A stretch of DNA of 64,000 bases from Notolepis coatsorum (taxonomy: Eukaryota; Chordata; Actinopteri; Aulopiformes; Paralepididae). This document shows, piece by piece, positions 10,839 through 21,277 of the stretch. Both the position numbers and the translations under genes were made by a program. Numbering within the stretch: position 1 is the stretch's first letter; each line of letters starts with the position of its first letter. The stretch spans positions 157,242,915 through 157,306,914 of the forward strand of contig OZ020585.1 in assembly GCA_963971535.1 (NCBI GenBank), written 5' to 3'. The notes under the pieces are model-generated. The model was not told the origin of the DNA. It did not search any database and saw only the letters and a program-made list of their open reading frames with translations.

Positions 10839-13834
10839 ATGCCTGGTCATACATGTAAATGTAAGTCCTGTGGCCTGTCATTGAAATCGCTTAAACGTTA
10901 TGTTGACCATCAGTTACTTCATAGACATGAAGCAAACAAGCAATTCCCTTGTGGTGTGGCTGACTGCAAACATCAGTTTCTGAAGTATACTGCTTTGAAA
11001 ACACATATGTACCGTGACCACAGGACCATCTCTGCTTCACAAAGAAATTATATAGGATGTTCATTCAAATGCGAGGCCGCAAGTTGTCAGAAGCAATATA
11101 CTAATCTCAGGGATGTCATTGCACATCTGAAATTGCATATATTGAAAAAAGAGACAGTAAAATGTCCATTTGCAAATTGTGACAAAACCTATAAAGTTAA
11201 ATCATCATTCACTAGCCATATCGCAAGGTTGCATATGAATCAAACAGAGTTGTTTGTAACCCCTGGCCCTACACAATCGCAGTCTACTCAGGATTCCGCT
11301 GAGGTGCAAAGGGATTTAGATGAAAGTCATGGAGCAAGTTCATCTGACGACATGCCAGATGACACTGAAATGAGAGCCCTGTATCAAAAAAATCTATGCC
11401 TTTTTTACATGCGTCTGCAGGCTAAATGCCTCATTCCATCATCAACAATACAGATTATTGTTGAAGAAATTGACAGTTTGAATGATACGTGTCATCGGTA
11501 CACTAAGAAGGAATTCAAAAAGTTAATGGGAGCTAAAACAAACTTGTCTGAGACTGATATTGACAGTGTTTTGAGTATTTTGGGAGAAGCAGATTTGCAT
11601 TCGCTGTGCAGCTCTCACCTTTCCACTGGGCACAGAAGAAAGATGTTCTTCCAAAATAACTTTTCATATGTGCACCCACAGGCTATTTATCTTGGCACAG
11701 ACGAGAATAGAAGGGAGTGCTATGCACAATATATCCCACTTCAGGATACTTTACGATCCATGTTAAAAGACCCTGCTGTGTGGCAAGAGTGTGTGAAGCC
11801 ACAAAATAATGCTGCTTCTACTAATTTGTTCACTGATGTTTGCGATGGATCTGTTTTCAAGTCCAACGACTTATTCATGGAGCCAGGTATAAGCTTAAAG
11901 CTTATCTTGTACCAGGATGCATTTGAGGTAGTGAACCCTCTTGGATCATCAAAGAAGAAGCACAAAATTGTAGGAGTTTACTTTACACTTGCCAACTTCA
12001 AGGCCATCTATCGTTCTAGTGTTGACAACTTGCAGCTTTTGCTTCTGTGTCCTGAGAGGTACTTTAAGTACTTTGCACATGAAAAGTTGTTTGCACGGAT
12101 GCTGTCAGATATTAGAGAACTTGAGAGGCATGGACTGGTCACTTCATCTGGCCAGGTGGTGCGGGCAACAGTCGTATGTATTCTGGGGGACAATTTAGGC
12201 TCTCACTCGATCGGTGGCTTTACTGAGAATTTCAGTACTGCTAGTCACTGCTGCAGGTATTGCTTAGTGCCTATAAATGAAATGGACAACCCGACAGACC
12301 GGTTTCCGGTAAGAACAGCTGAGACCTACAAGGAAGCACTGCGACAACTACAGGACTCTGAGGCAACACATGTAAAGGGACTCAAGTTTGACTCTGTTTT
12401 CAACTCTCTTAAGTATTTCCATGTATGCCAGCCAGGGCTCCCACCATGCATAGGCCATGACTTGTTTGAAGGCGTAGTAGCCTATGACCTTACCCTTTAC
12501 TTGAGGTATTTTGTAAAGGTGAAGAAATGGTTCACATACACACAGCTGAACCGACGAATCGCACAGTTCAAATATGTGGGTTCCTGATGCTGGTTCTGCT
12601 CCTTGTGAAGTGAGTATAAGTGGTATGAAGATTGGTGGGCAGGCGGCTGAGAATTGGTGTCTTTTGAGACTTCTACCATTTACATTTACATTTAGTCATT
12701 TAGCTGACGCTTTTATCCAAAGCGACTTACAAGTTCTGTACGACAAGCCATCAGGAAGAGCACAACTCTTATCAGCTGAGTAACAATATTCATCAAAGTG
12801 TTGAGTGCTACAGTGTAGGTTAGTTTATTAGGACAAGTGCATGACAGTATGGTTAGTTAGGGTTAGATAATTTTATTTTTTTATTTTTTTATTCAGATAA
12901 TGGTTGAAGAAGTGCGTCTTTAGTCGACGGCGAAAGATTGGACGTGTTTCGGCTGTCCTAACTGGGGTGGGTAGTTCATTCCACCATTGTGGGGCAAGGA
13001 TTGAGAATAGGCGACTTCTCTTTGAAGTCGATTATTGGGGATAAGATGTCGGATACTAAGGATCCAGTGTGGCAGTTACTGATCTTGCTGAAAGAGCTTT
13101 GTGAGTTGGTCTGTGCCCCCAAGATATCTGTCCCTCAAATCTGTTTCCTCAATGTTCAGATTCAAGATTATCTTGAAACAAGGAAACAACTATTTCCCAC
13201 AGAGAAACTCAAACCAAAACATCACTACCTCGTCCACTATCCCTCTTTGATCATGAAACTTGGTCCACTCATACGGTTGTGGACAATGAGGTTTGAGAGC
13301 AAACACTCATACTTCAAAAGATGCATAAGGAGGACACAGAACTTCAAAAATTTGTGTAAGACACTTGCAAACAATCATCAGCTGCTTCAGTCATATCTGA
13401 ACTCCAGCTCTTTCTTTCCTGCAACTTTGCAAGTAAAAAACATGTTTCCTTACCACACTGAGTTGTACAGTGACCAAGTGCGTGATGCGGTTAAAGCAAG
13501 CTCGCTCCCACATCCTGAGTTGGTGTCCACAGAAGTGCAGTGGAAGGGTACCCTGTATAGGAAAGGCTATTTTCTATGCATTAAGAATGAAGAGTCAGTG
13601 GAATTTGGACAAATTGAGCTCATTCTGATGAAGGAAAACAAGTGTGTGTACTTCCTGGTGATACCACACTCGTCATCCTATCTGGCAGAGTATGGCCTCT
13701 ATAACCTTGGAGAAGCAGCTAGACAAATGGTTTGCATCAATGCTGAAGAGTGTTTGGACTTTTATCCACTAGCTGCATATAGTCTATGTGGAATGACAGT
13801 CCTGTCCCTTAAACACAGTGTTCTGGATCAGTAG
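10839..13834 (+). pseudogene. CACTA/CMC-like transposase with C2H2 zinc fingers (locus A), interrupted by L2
   Basis: The first 582 codons are open. There are four C2H2-type fingers at residues about 6-120 (for example CGVADCKHQFLKYTALKTH). A linker follows, then the catalytic-type region: IVGVYFTLANF, GDNLGSHSIGGF with Asp at about residue 451, a C-x2-C pair (CCRYC) and GHDLFEGV with Glu at about residue 544. This D...CxxC...H-D-x2-E order matches what is known of CACTA/EnSpm-type (CMC) transposases. A one-base frameshift near 12585 and an L2 insertion (12678-13025) split it, and coding resumes as IIGDKMSDTKDPVW near 13028 and runs to the TAG at 13834. The C-terminal PKHHYLVHYPSL and FESKHSYFKR motifs match locus B. 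The superfamily assignment is by motif recall, not a search. Confidence 0.8.
12678..13025 (-). mobile_element. L2-type LINE 3' end, copy 2, inserted in the transposase
   Basis: Same family as 6886-7478. It begins on the + strand with TTTACATTTACATTTAGTC and ends 5'-truncated within GGCGACTTCTCTTTGA. Transposase coding flanks it on both sides (...CLLRLLP before, SIIGDKM... after), so the transposase was disrupted by this insertion. No clear target duplication was found. Confidence 0.85.
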
Positions 13835-14023
13835 CTTACTGAATTCGCTACTGACGATATATGGGGTGGCTGATTAGTTGGGGAGGGGAATCTCAGTTAT
13901 ATTTGATCTTGATTCTTGGGAGTAATGATTCGATTCATAATTGATTGGGTACATACATTCTAAATTCTAAATTGCTGCACGAGGCATATATAACTCATGT
14001 AGTATAGGCATCCAAATCATTCT

Positions 14024-14118
<95 letters not shown>

Positions 14119-14313
14119 AGGACAGACTCAGGCAAAGTGGCAGGATAGGTGTCAGCAGTTGGGCGTTCAGTGTCTTCAACACTTCCACACACTGCAAGGA
14201 GGAGCTGGCATCAAACAGCTGTGCCCCTCAGCCAATGCCACCCCAGGTGAGCCAATAAAAACAGCTGTATTTATTTAGCATTGAACTACCATCCTAAACA
14301 GCTTTCATTACTG
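13835..14313. repeat. spacer with (AC)n microsatellite
   Basis: The (AC)n tract runs 14027-14116. The remaining sequence between the transposase and the SAM-domain gene carries no supported gene. Confidence 0.8.
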
Positions 14314-14523
14314 TTTTTTTTTTTTTTTTTATTATCTACTTTTTCTGCTTTTTCTGTGATTTTTCTCCCCATCCCAATTTACCTCTTGTGCCAATTCTCC
14401 CTCCCCTGTCCTGATTGTTGCTCGCATATGCCCCCCACTGGTCGGTTGTAGGGAGGATCGAAGCCTTGCATCACATGTCCCCTCCGATACATGTGGAGGC
14501 AGCCTGTCGCATCTTTTCACCTG
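14314..14523 (-). mobile_element. tRNA-SINE fragment (body and 3' end only)
   Basis: This is the same body as the SINE at 17650-18141. CGAAGCCTTGCATCAC, GTCCCCTCC and GTCGCATCTTTTCACCTGC occur in the same order, with the A-rich 3' end seen as the T-run at 14314-14330. The tRNA head is missing, so it is 5' truncated. Confidence 0.75.
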
Positions 14524-15130
14524 CTAGCTTTTAGCTAAATCTGGGCTCAAGCTGTGTTTATCTTTCTTTGTAGTCATGGGTGACCTGGCCAGTTACATAA
14601 CTGCAGTGCTTCCAGGCTCTGGACTACAACCTTTACTACTGGATTTACTTGACAGCCTCGGAGTGACTAGTGTCGACGATCTACAGTTTTTGCAACCGCA
14701 TGAACTTGAAGGTGTCCTGAAGCCGGTGGAATCCAGAAAGTTACTTTCTCATGCCAAGAGTAAGTGAAACATTGACTGTCACTCTATTTGAGTATGTCTT
14801 CATTTTTATATAGTAGAGTGTATGTCAAACTGACTTTTGTTTAACAAAATGGGATTAATAAAGTATCTATCTTTAGGTTACAACCGCAGAGAATCGGAAG
14901 GAGATTCCAGTAGCCCGTCTACAGAAATTCCTGCCAGTTCAGGCATTTTTTCTTCTGTCAGCAGCAGTAAGTAAAACCATTGTGCACACTTTCCTTTCAA
15001 ATGACAATACTTGAGAGGTCTGTTACGACCAGAAAGGAGATTGCACTGTGCTCATTACATAATTAGCTGCTGCCTTAATGAGGTACACATGGAATGAGTT
15101 CAAGTATTAGGGTTCTAATGGGTTCTCCTA

Positions 15131-15601
15131 TTAAGGGGGGGGGGGGGGTAGGCTCCCAGATATACACAGTACATTTCACAGAGTAAATTTTACTCAAACT
15201 GAGTAAATTGTACTCAAACTGAGTAAATTTCACTCAAACTGGTTTGGGTAAAATCTTACTCAGTTTGAGTCAAATGTACTCAGTTTGAGTAGAATTTACT
15301 CTGTGAAATGTACTGTGTACTTTTTTTTGGTTATAACCTCTGCATTTGTCATGTCTCGATGGTAATCAATAAATTATGATGTCAAATCAAAATCCATAAT
15401 GGATAAGGGGTCAGGGGAAGATTTACCTCCACCCAATCAAAACTCAAACCAGCAGGTTTAATTGGACGGCCTAGTTGTGCGTCAGAAGCCGAACCAGAAT
15501 GCACCTATCATCATAATCTATTGATTACCATCGAGACATTATGACAAATGCAGAGATTATAATAAAAAGTACATAGAAATCTGGGAGCCTACCGCCCTTA
15601 A
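15131..15601. mobile_element. nested palindromic MITE with TTAA duplication
   Basis: It is flanked by TTAA (15131-15134 and 15598-15601). The outer inverted repeats are GGTAGGCTCCCAGAT (15148-15162) and ATCTGGGAGCCTACC (15579-15593). A second pair, TCTGCATTTGTCAT... and its complement, lies at about 15340-15390 and 15512-15560. A third palindrome built on GAGTAAATTT/ACTCAAACTGAG spans 15170-15320. A TTAA duplication with G-rich ends suggests Kolobok or piggyBac. It lies in intron 2 of the SAM-domain gene. Confidence 0.7.
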
Positions 15602-17202
15602 ATACACTGATTTAAGCTTCAAATTTTAGTTTCATATTGTGGGCTCAATTTGTTGCCGTCTTCACTGTTAACATCCAACCATGGTCGCACTGAGTAGTGT
15701 ACTTGCAGAGGTGGTGGTCCAAACAATATGATAATACTCCTCTGTGCCTGTTTTGAAAATAACGTTATCATTCACTACCATTTTGGACCCCTCTACAGAC
15801 TTTCCCAACACCACTTCAGACAGAGATGCGGATGCGCTGTTTGACTCCTGCCTAAGCTCGACTACAAGCTCCTTGTCACCTCCATTCACGCCAAGACTAT
15901 GCCCCATCACAAATAAACGTGCGTACATTTACCATGTATACTGTTGGGGATGTTGAAGGTTTCATTCAATTGGTAAATGGTCGGCCCAAAACTGTTCTTA
16001 CTGACTATGTAAATGTGTTTACAAAAAAAAGAAACACCTGTCATACAGAATGGCACTATTCTAAAATGGTTCAATGTATGTTAAAAAACAACACATGAAT
16101 TGAAAGCAGACATTCTGAACTTTTACCTCATAGTTCATTGTTTCATTTAAAATACAAATGATATTGTCTCAGAGGCAAAACAACCAATCTCTCATATCTG
16201 TGCTAATTATGGCTTACTGTATTCCAGGTCTGCCAATGTCCTCATTGTCCTCCACCAATGAGTGCTCCATCAGCCGTGAGAAGGGAACAGCAGCACTGGA
16301 CAATAACTGGCACTTCAGTTTCAAGATACAGTGGAACATCATGCCGTCGCATATACTAAAAACATTGGAGAATAAAGAGCGGCCAACGGCGAGGGATAGA
16401 AGAGAAATAGTCAGGTTGATTTCCGCAGAAATCCTGGTTGTCTGCAAACATCCTCAAAAGAAACATTTTAATGAAATTGCCCGCAAGATGGTACTGGATT
16501 ATCCTAAGTCATTCAAGGATGTGATGGAGGATCAAGTCATAGGTAGTGGCTACGATTCTCTAGCAAAACAACTACAATGCAGAGTGGACAACCACAAAAG
16601 GATAGGTCCACCAACGATGACTCAGCCCAGCAGTGTTGACAAGGGAAAGACACGAAGGAACATTTCTTATGGATGTGTGAACCAAGAACCTCAACTGCGT
16701 GCTGCAAATGACGAATCACAGAGGAAGATGAAAGAGGAGCTACATAAAATGTTTGAGGAAAATGAGAAAGATGAGAAGAAAATAGAAGCATTGATGACTA
16801 ACACGTTTGCCTCCCAGAGAAGAGATGTCCTAGATGAGAAAGACACATAGACTTTGAAAAAAGAATGGCCCTATTTTTTCAACACAACTGGCTTGAAGGC
16901 TCATTTCAATGAACTGACCGGGGTCCAGATAAATGAAGAATTCCAAGAGGCCATGAATGTAAAATACAAAAGAGTCCTGGGATTTTTCAAGTGTCTGCGC
17001 CCAGAAAGAGATAGTGTTGCAGGAAAACTCCAACCTCAAATCCAGGCTGCGGGTTGTGATGACTCCGTTGGGACTGTGTTACTGCTTTTAGCTCACTTCA
17101 AAGAAGACCAAAACAAGATGCTCATAAATGTTGAAGATACCTGTCTTGCAGCAGATGTGAACTCTCAGGATCTTCCCACAACCCCATGCATATTGCTGTG
17201 TG

Positions 17203-17649
17203 GTAAGTTAAGTAAAGGATAATGTATAGCTATACTCTGTCATTGTCGCAAAATAATTGACCGACACTGCGTTCTGGAACACCGAGGCACAGCCGAGGTG
17301 TTCTAAACCCAGTGAAGGTCAATTATTTTGCGACATTGACAGAGTATAGCTATACATTATCCCGCTTATTACATGGCTAACTTACTAACAATATACCTAA
17401 TTCATTTTACACCATCGACAAGACGAGATCAAATGCAGACTCAGTTGTTCTGTGGCTCCTCTGTCATCGCCGGCACCCGGCAGGTGTGTGGACTTGATTG
17501 CACTGATGTAGTGCAGTTGCGCATAATGGTAATGCTTAGCTTTCGTGACTGCGATCAAAATGCTTGATTGTGTTTGGTCAATAGCGCTCTGTTGCCCCTG
17601 ACAGCGGTCATTATTGCGCGTTGCCCATGACAGCGGTGAATTATCGAGA
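17203..17649. repeat. foldback repeat in intron 4
   Basis: About 41-bp arms, starting ATGTATAGCTATACTCTGTC, at 17222-17262 and 17317-17357 are near-perfect inverted repeats around a small inner hairpin (GAACACC...GGTGTTC). 17358-17649 is probably the rest of a dispersed element; no gene is seen. Confidence 0.8.
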
Positions 17650-18141
17650 AATAAATGTTTTTTTTATCTACTTTTTCTCTCCATTTTTCTATTTTTCTCC
17701 CGTCCCCAATTTCGTATTGTCCAATTACCCTACTCTTACCCCTACCCTCCCCTGTCTCGAACGCTGTTAGGCCATGCCTCCCACAAGCCGGCTGCAATGT
17801 GGGCGAAGCCTTGCATCACGTGTCCCCTCCGGTACTCAAGGAGGCAGCCGTCGCATCTTTTCACCTGCACAGCGCGATCTCTCAGCGGCGAGGGTCTTCG
17901 TGGGAGAGACACGCCGCCCTCGTTGCTTCCTGATTCTACTGCGCAGGCGCACCAACCGACCTGTAGGAGTCGCTGTCCACAACGTCCAATCCCCACCCAC
18001 CAGCTTCCCACCCCCTAATACTGCCAATTGTATTAGTATGAACAACCAGCCAAGCTGGTAGCAACGCCGAGAGCTGGGCTCGAACCCAGCATCTCCTGTG
18101 TTGGTGGCGAACGCCTTGCCCACTGCGCCACCTAGCCGCCC
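17650..18141 (-). mobile_element. tRNA-derived SINE, full length
   Basis: On the minus strand the head reads GGGCGGCTAGGTGGCGCAGT with an A-box-like segment, then a B box GGTTCGAGCCC (complement at about 18074-18086). The unrelated body follows and the element ends A/T-rich at about 17650. The same family occurs at 56784-57321 with a 14-bp target duplication and as a fragment at 14314-14523. Confidence 0.85.
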
Positions 18142-18805
18142 GCATTTTGGCTAATGTTAAAACTTGTCGGCTCAGTTTTGTCTATTTTTCTGTGTGTGTG
18201 TGTGTGTGTGCGCGTGCGTCTGTCATACCTTCACAGGACAAAGCCCACTGACTGCATCTGTCTTCATGGTAGCAGTGGACCAGGTGGTGGTCAATGATGG
18301 AGTCTCAACGTTCACTGAAGCAGTCAATGCCATGTTCATGATCTATTATGCCTTCAACATCGACTATCCTGTAGAGCTGGGTGCAACAATGGAGTTTCTT
18401 CAAAGGTAATTGTATATTTTTTTCATCTTTTAATTCATTTACCAGTATAATGAACTTTTAATTATAAAGTCCTTGTAGCAGTTTGAGAGTGAATCAATGC
18501 AGTGCAGAAGGCAGGGCATGAGTGACAGAGCCCATTCTTTCAAACATTCATTGAGAGCAGCACACACATAGGCTATAGCAGTATCACGGTATGCAGCCAA
18601 GGCCCACCAAAACGGAATTGTGTAAATGTACACCATTTGATAACGATGTCAATCCTTTTATGTACCACTCCTCTACAGATGCATGTTCAAGATAAATCCG
18701 GACAAGGGCTCAAAAGTCCACAAACAAGGCAATAAGAAGTGTCTCGCAGTCAATCCCAAGGTCCTGTCACTCATATCGAAGATATCAGAGCATGACTGGC
18801 TGTAG

Positions 18806-19489
18806 TGACTGGTGAGTTTGCTGTTAATTCATTTGATTACTTGTGATTTATTTCATGTCCCTTTTTTCAAAACTATTTGGCAGGTGATCGGATCAACCTC
18901 TATTCAGGTAAATCTAATTCTTTCCACCACAAGGTCGGGAGTAAAGCGAATACAGTTTCCACAGGAAAAAAAACCTTCAGTGCTGTTCTTTGCTCTTCCA
19001 ATTAAGAAACTCATTTAATTTCAGATATAACTAATGTTAATAGCAGCATCTACGCTAACCTCCGCCATTGGTGTTTTGAAATGAACAGTTGCTTCTCACT
19101 GTTGTCACACCTAAACCACCTCTTCTCGTAGATTACAAACTTCTCTCTATGGAGATTTGCCAGAATGATGTGGGCAGTGAAACGTGAGCTCACAAGATCG
19201 GAATGGTCTCATGTCCAAATTCTGAAGATTTGGACATGCAATTTCTTCTTTATTTCTCCATGAGGTTGATTGAAATAGTATTTCTGTGTATTACAGAGAA
19301 TCCAGAGCCATCAGGACTAAAATGAAGCGAAACAAGATACAGCAGCACTGGAAGAAAGAGGATGAATAACATTCTTGTTTTCAGTTCAGTTAATTTTTAT
19401 ATTGGACACATGACAATGGTCATAAATCGCAAGTTTTACCAGCTGCTGTTGCAGCATTGTCCGAAAAGGGCTAGGGAGAAGCACTATAT
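18806..19489. other. 3' flank of the SAM-domain gene; possible remnant exons
   Basis: Two short stretches look exon-like. One follows CTCTTCTCGTAG at about 19131 (NFSLWRFARMMWAVKREL). The other follows TATTACAG at about 19297 (KMKRNKIQQHWKKEDE, then stop at about 19369). They may belong to a further gene of the mobile element, but this is weak. Nothing else is seen. Confidence 0.25.
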
Positions 19490-20330
19490 AGCTTGCTATA
19501 CCTTGCTATACCTTGCTATACCTTGTAGAGGTGGTCTAGGTCTGGTTAATAGAGGCCATAACCAGACCTAGACCACCTCTAACTCTAACCCCTAACCAGG
19601 CCCAGACCACCTCTAAATCTAACCCCTAAGTTACCCTAACCAGACCTAGACCACCTCTAACTCTAACCACTAACCAGACCTCTTCCATGTGGCACTTTAA
19701 CAGTACACTGACCTCAGAATGTATGTTTTTATGCAAGCAGATTACAATCAGTGTGTACTACTGTGTTTAGTTTACAGTATCATGTTGTTATAGAATAAAC
19801 CGCTGCCAGCAGCAGCCCAGCACTGACCAATGACCATCACCAAACTTAACTTAGGGGTTAGAGTAAGAGCCTAGGTGGTCTAGGTCTGGTTAGGGGTTAG
19901 AGTCAGAGAGGTGGTCTTGGTCTGGTTAGGTGTTAGAGTCAGAGGTGGTCTAGGTCTGGTTAATAGAGGCCATAACCAGACCTCTAGACCATCTCTAACT
20001 CTAACCCCTAACCAAACCTAGACCACCTCTAAATCTAACCCCTAACCAGACCTTCTATCACCATGTGGCACTTTACACAACAACCTCAAAATGTGATTTA
20101 TCATTTTATGTTTATGCAAGCAGATTGCAATCAGATTGCTACTGTGTGTACTATACACTATTGTACTGTACTATTATCTACTCAAGTCCAACTACTACTG
20201 TACTGTGTTTGTTTGTTTACAAAACACAGTATCCTGTTAGTGTTGTTGACACTGTTACACTGGCTGCTGTTATTTAATATTTTCAAATAAATCGCTGCCA
20301 GGTGAGCAAGGCCAGACATAATGTGACTGT
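19490..20330. repeat. inverted/tandem repeat block (CTCTAACCCCTAACCAGACC family) with local duplication
   Basis: Short units CTAACCAGACCTAGACCACC and their complement alternate through 19515-20050, able to fold on themselves. The unit-flanking segment ATGTGGCACTTTA...AATAAACCGCTGCCA (19688-19810) is repeated in diverged form at 20062-20300, so the block was duplicated. No gene is seen. Confidence 0.8.
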
Positions 20331-21089
20331 CTTATTAAGTTATTTCTCCATTCACAGATCGACAGTGAGTGCACCCTTCCTGTGTACTTGTGCCGCCGAC
20401 TCAGATTCCCCTAGGTTAAAAAATAAATACGCAATTTAAATCAGAATATGTTTCATGTTGACTATTTCTGACTTCTGCCAAGTTTTTTTCCATTGACTAA
20501 AAATAGACAAAAATGTCATCCGTTTACTAAAATGCTCAGACATTTAGTTGACTAAAACTGACTAAACGAAAAAAATAAATGAAAATGACTAAATATGATA
20601 AACGAAAAAGGAGCACTTGACACATTACTAAGACTAAAACTAAAATGAAAATAGCTGCCAAAATTAACACTGGTTTACAGTGACATTCCATATAAATGTT
20701 GTGATTTCCATATAAAATGTTGTGCTAATAAATACCGCTCTCCTTCGAGACACCACCTCCGACTCATCTCTCAGCACTATACAATATTATGCTATATATA
20801 GTCGTTTCCTTTTCACCATTGGCAGATTATCATCCACATTGGAGAATAGAGCTTTTAAATGCTTATTTCTACTTTTGACACATTAACTGTACTGACTTTT
20901 ACAAGGTATATCAACTGTATGTACTCCAAATATACTGAGAAGAGTGCTTGCTTGTGGGTTGTTGAACTGGAGTGCAGCTGAGACCATGCAAAATGAATAC
21001 TTAACCCATTTAGACATAAAACGCCTGCTAAAAACTCCTATTAAAACCTATGCAATTAGGGTTTTTTGGAAAGATTTTCAGAATTGTCA
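20331..21089. repeat. dispersed repeat fragment and AT-rich spacer
   Basis: 20500-20680 contains GACTAAAACTGACTAAACG and AAAATAGCTGCCAAAATTAACA, the inverse of 36040-36260. 20681-21089 shows no supported feature. Confidence 0.6.
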
Positions 21090-21277
21090 GTTCTGTATCG
21101 TTAGTGGCTTAGCTTGGCATCGCCTTCTGCACTATCTCGCGTACGTGCACGCGTACTGAATAAACCACAAATGTACCTCTAATACCAGTATTAGTCTGAC
21201 CACACCCCTCATCAGCTTACCTTCATAAGCAGGTGTGTGGTCACCTGCTCTCCTCCTTCTCGCTTTCACCACAAGGA
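21090..21277 (+). repeat. DIRS-type left inverted terminal repeat
   Basis: The sequence begins GTTCTGTATCGTTAGTGGC. It is complementary to 26046-26219 from base 21113 onward. Its first 24 or so bases recur complemented at 25946-25971 in the internal complementary region. Confidence 0.85.

Larger units (their letters stand above)
14574..18805 (+). pseudogene. SAM-domain, SAMD3-like accessory gene of locus A, one in-frame stop
   Basis: Six exons join in phase: 14574-14759 (ATG 14576), 14877-14966, 15799-15918, 16228-17202, 18237-18405 and 18679-18805. All have GT-AG borders. They total 555 codons including the final stop. Residues 1-60 look like a SAM domain (LDLLDSLGVTSVDDLQFL). The middle carries RREIVRLISAEILVV and YPKSFKDVMEDQVIGSGYDSL. 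Then WPYFFNTTGLKAHFNELTGV precedes a C-terminal VFMVAVDQVVVNDG segment. From memory this is the pattern of fish proteins annotated SAMD3-like. A TAG at 16848-16850 interrupts the frame just before the WPY motif. The gene follows a transposase in the same orientation; at locus B the relatives are in the opposite order. The role is unknown; it may act with the transposase. MITE and SINE insertions lie only in its introns. Confidence 0.75.

Noticed and set aside
19515..20055. Telomere-like CTAACCC repeats
   Set aside because: CTAACCCCTAACC occurs, but within 20-bp palindromic units with CAGACC spacers and not as tandem TTAGGG.
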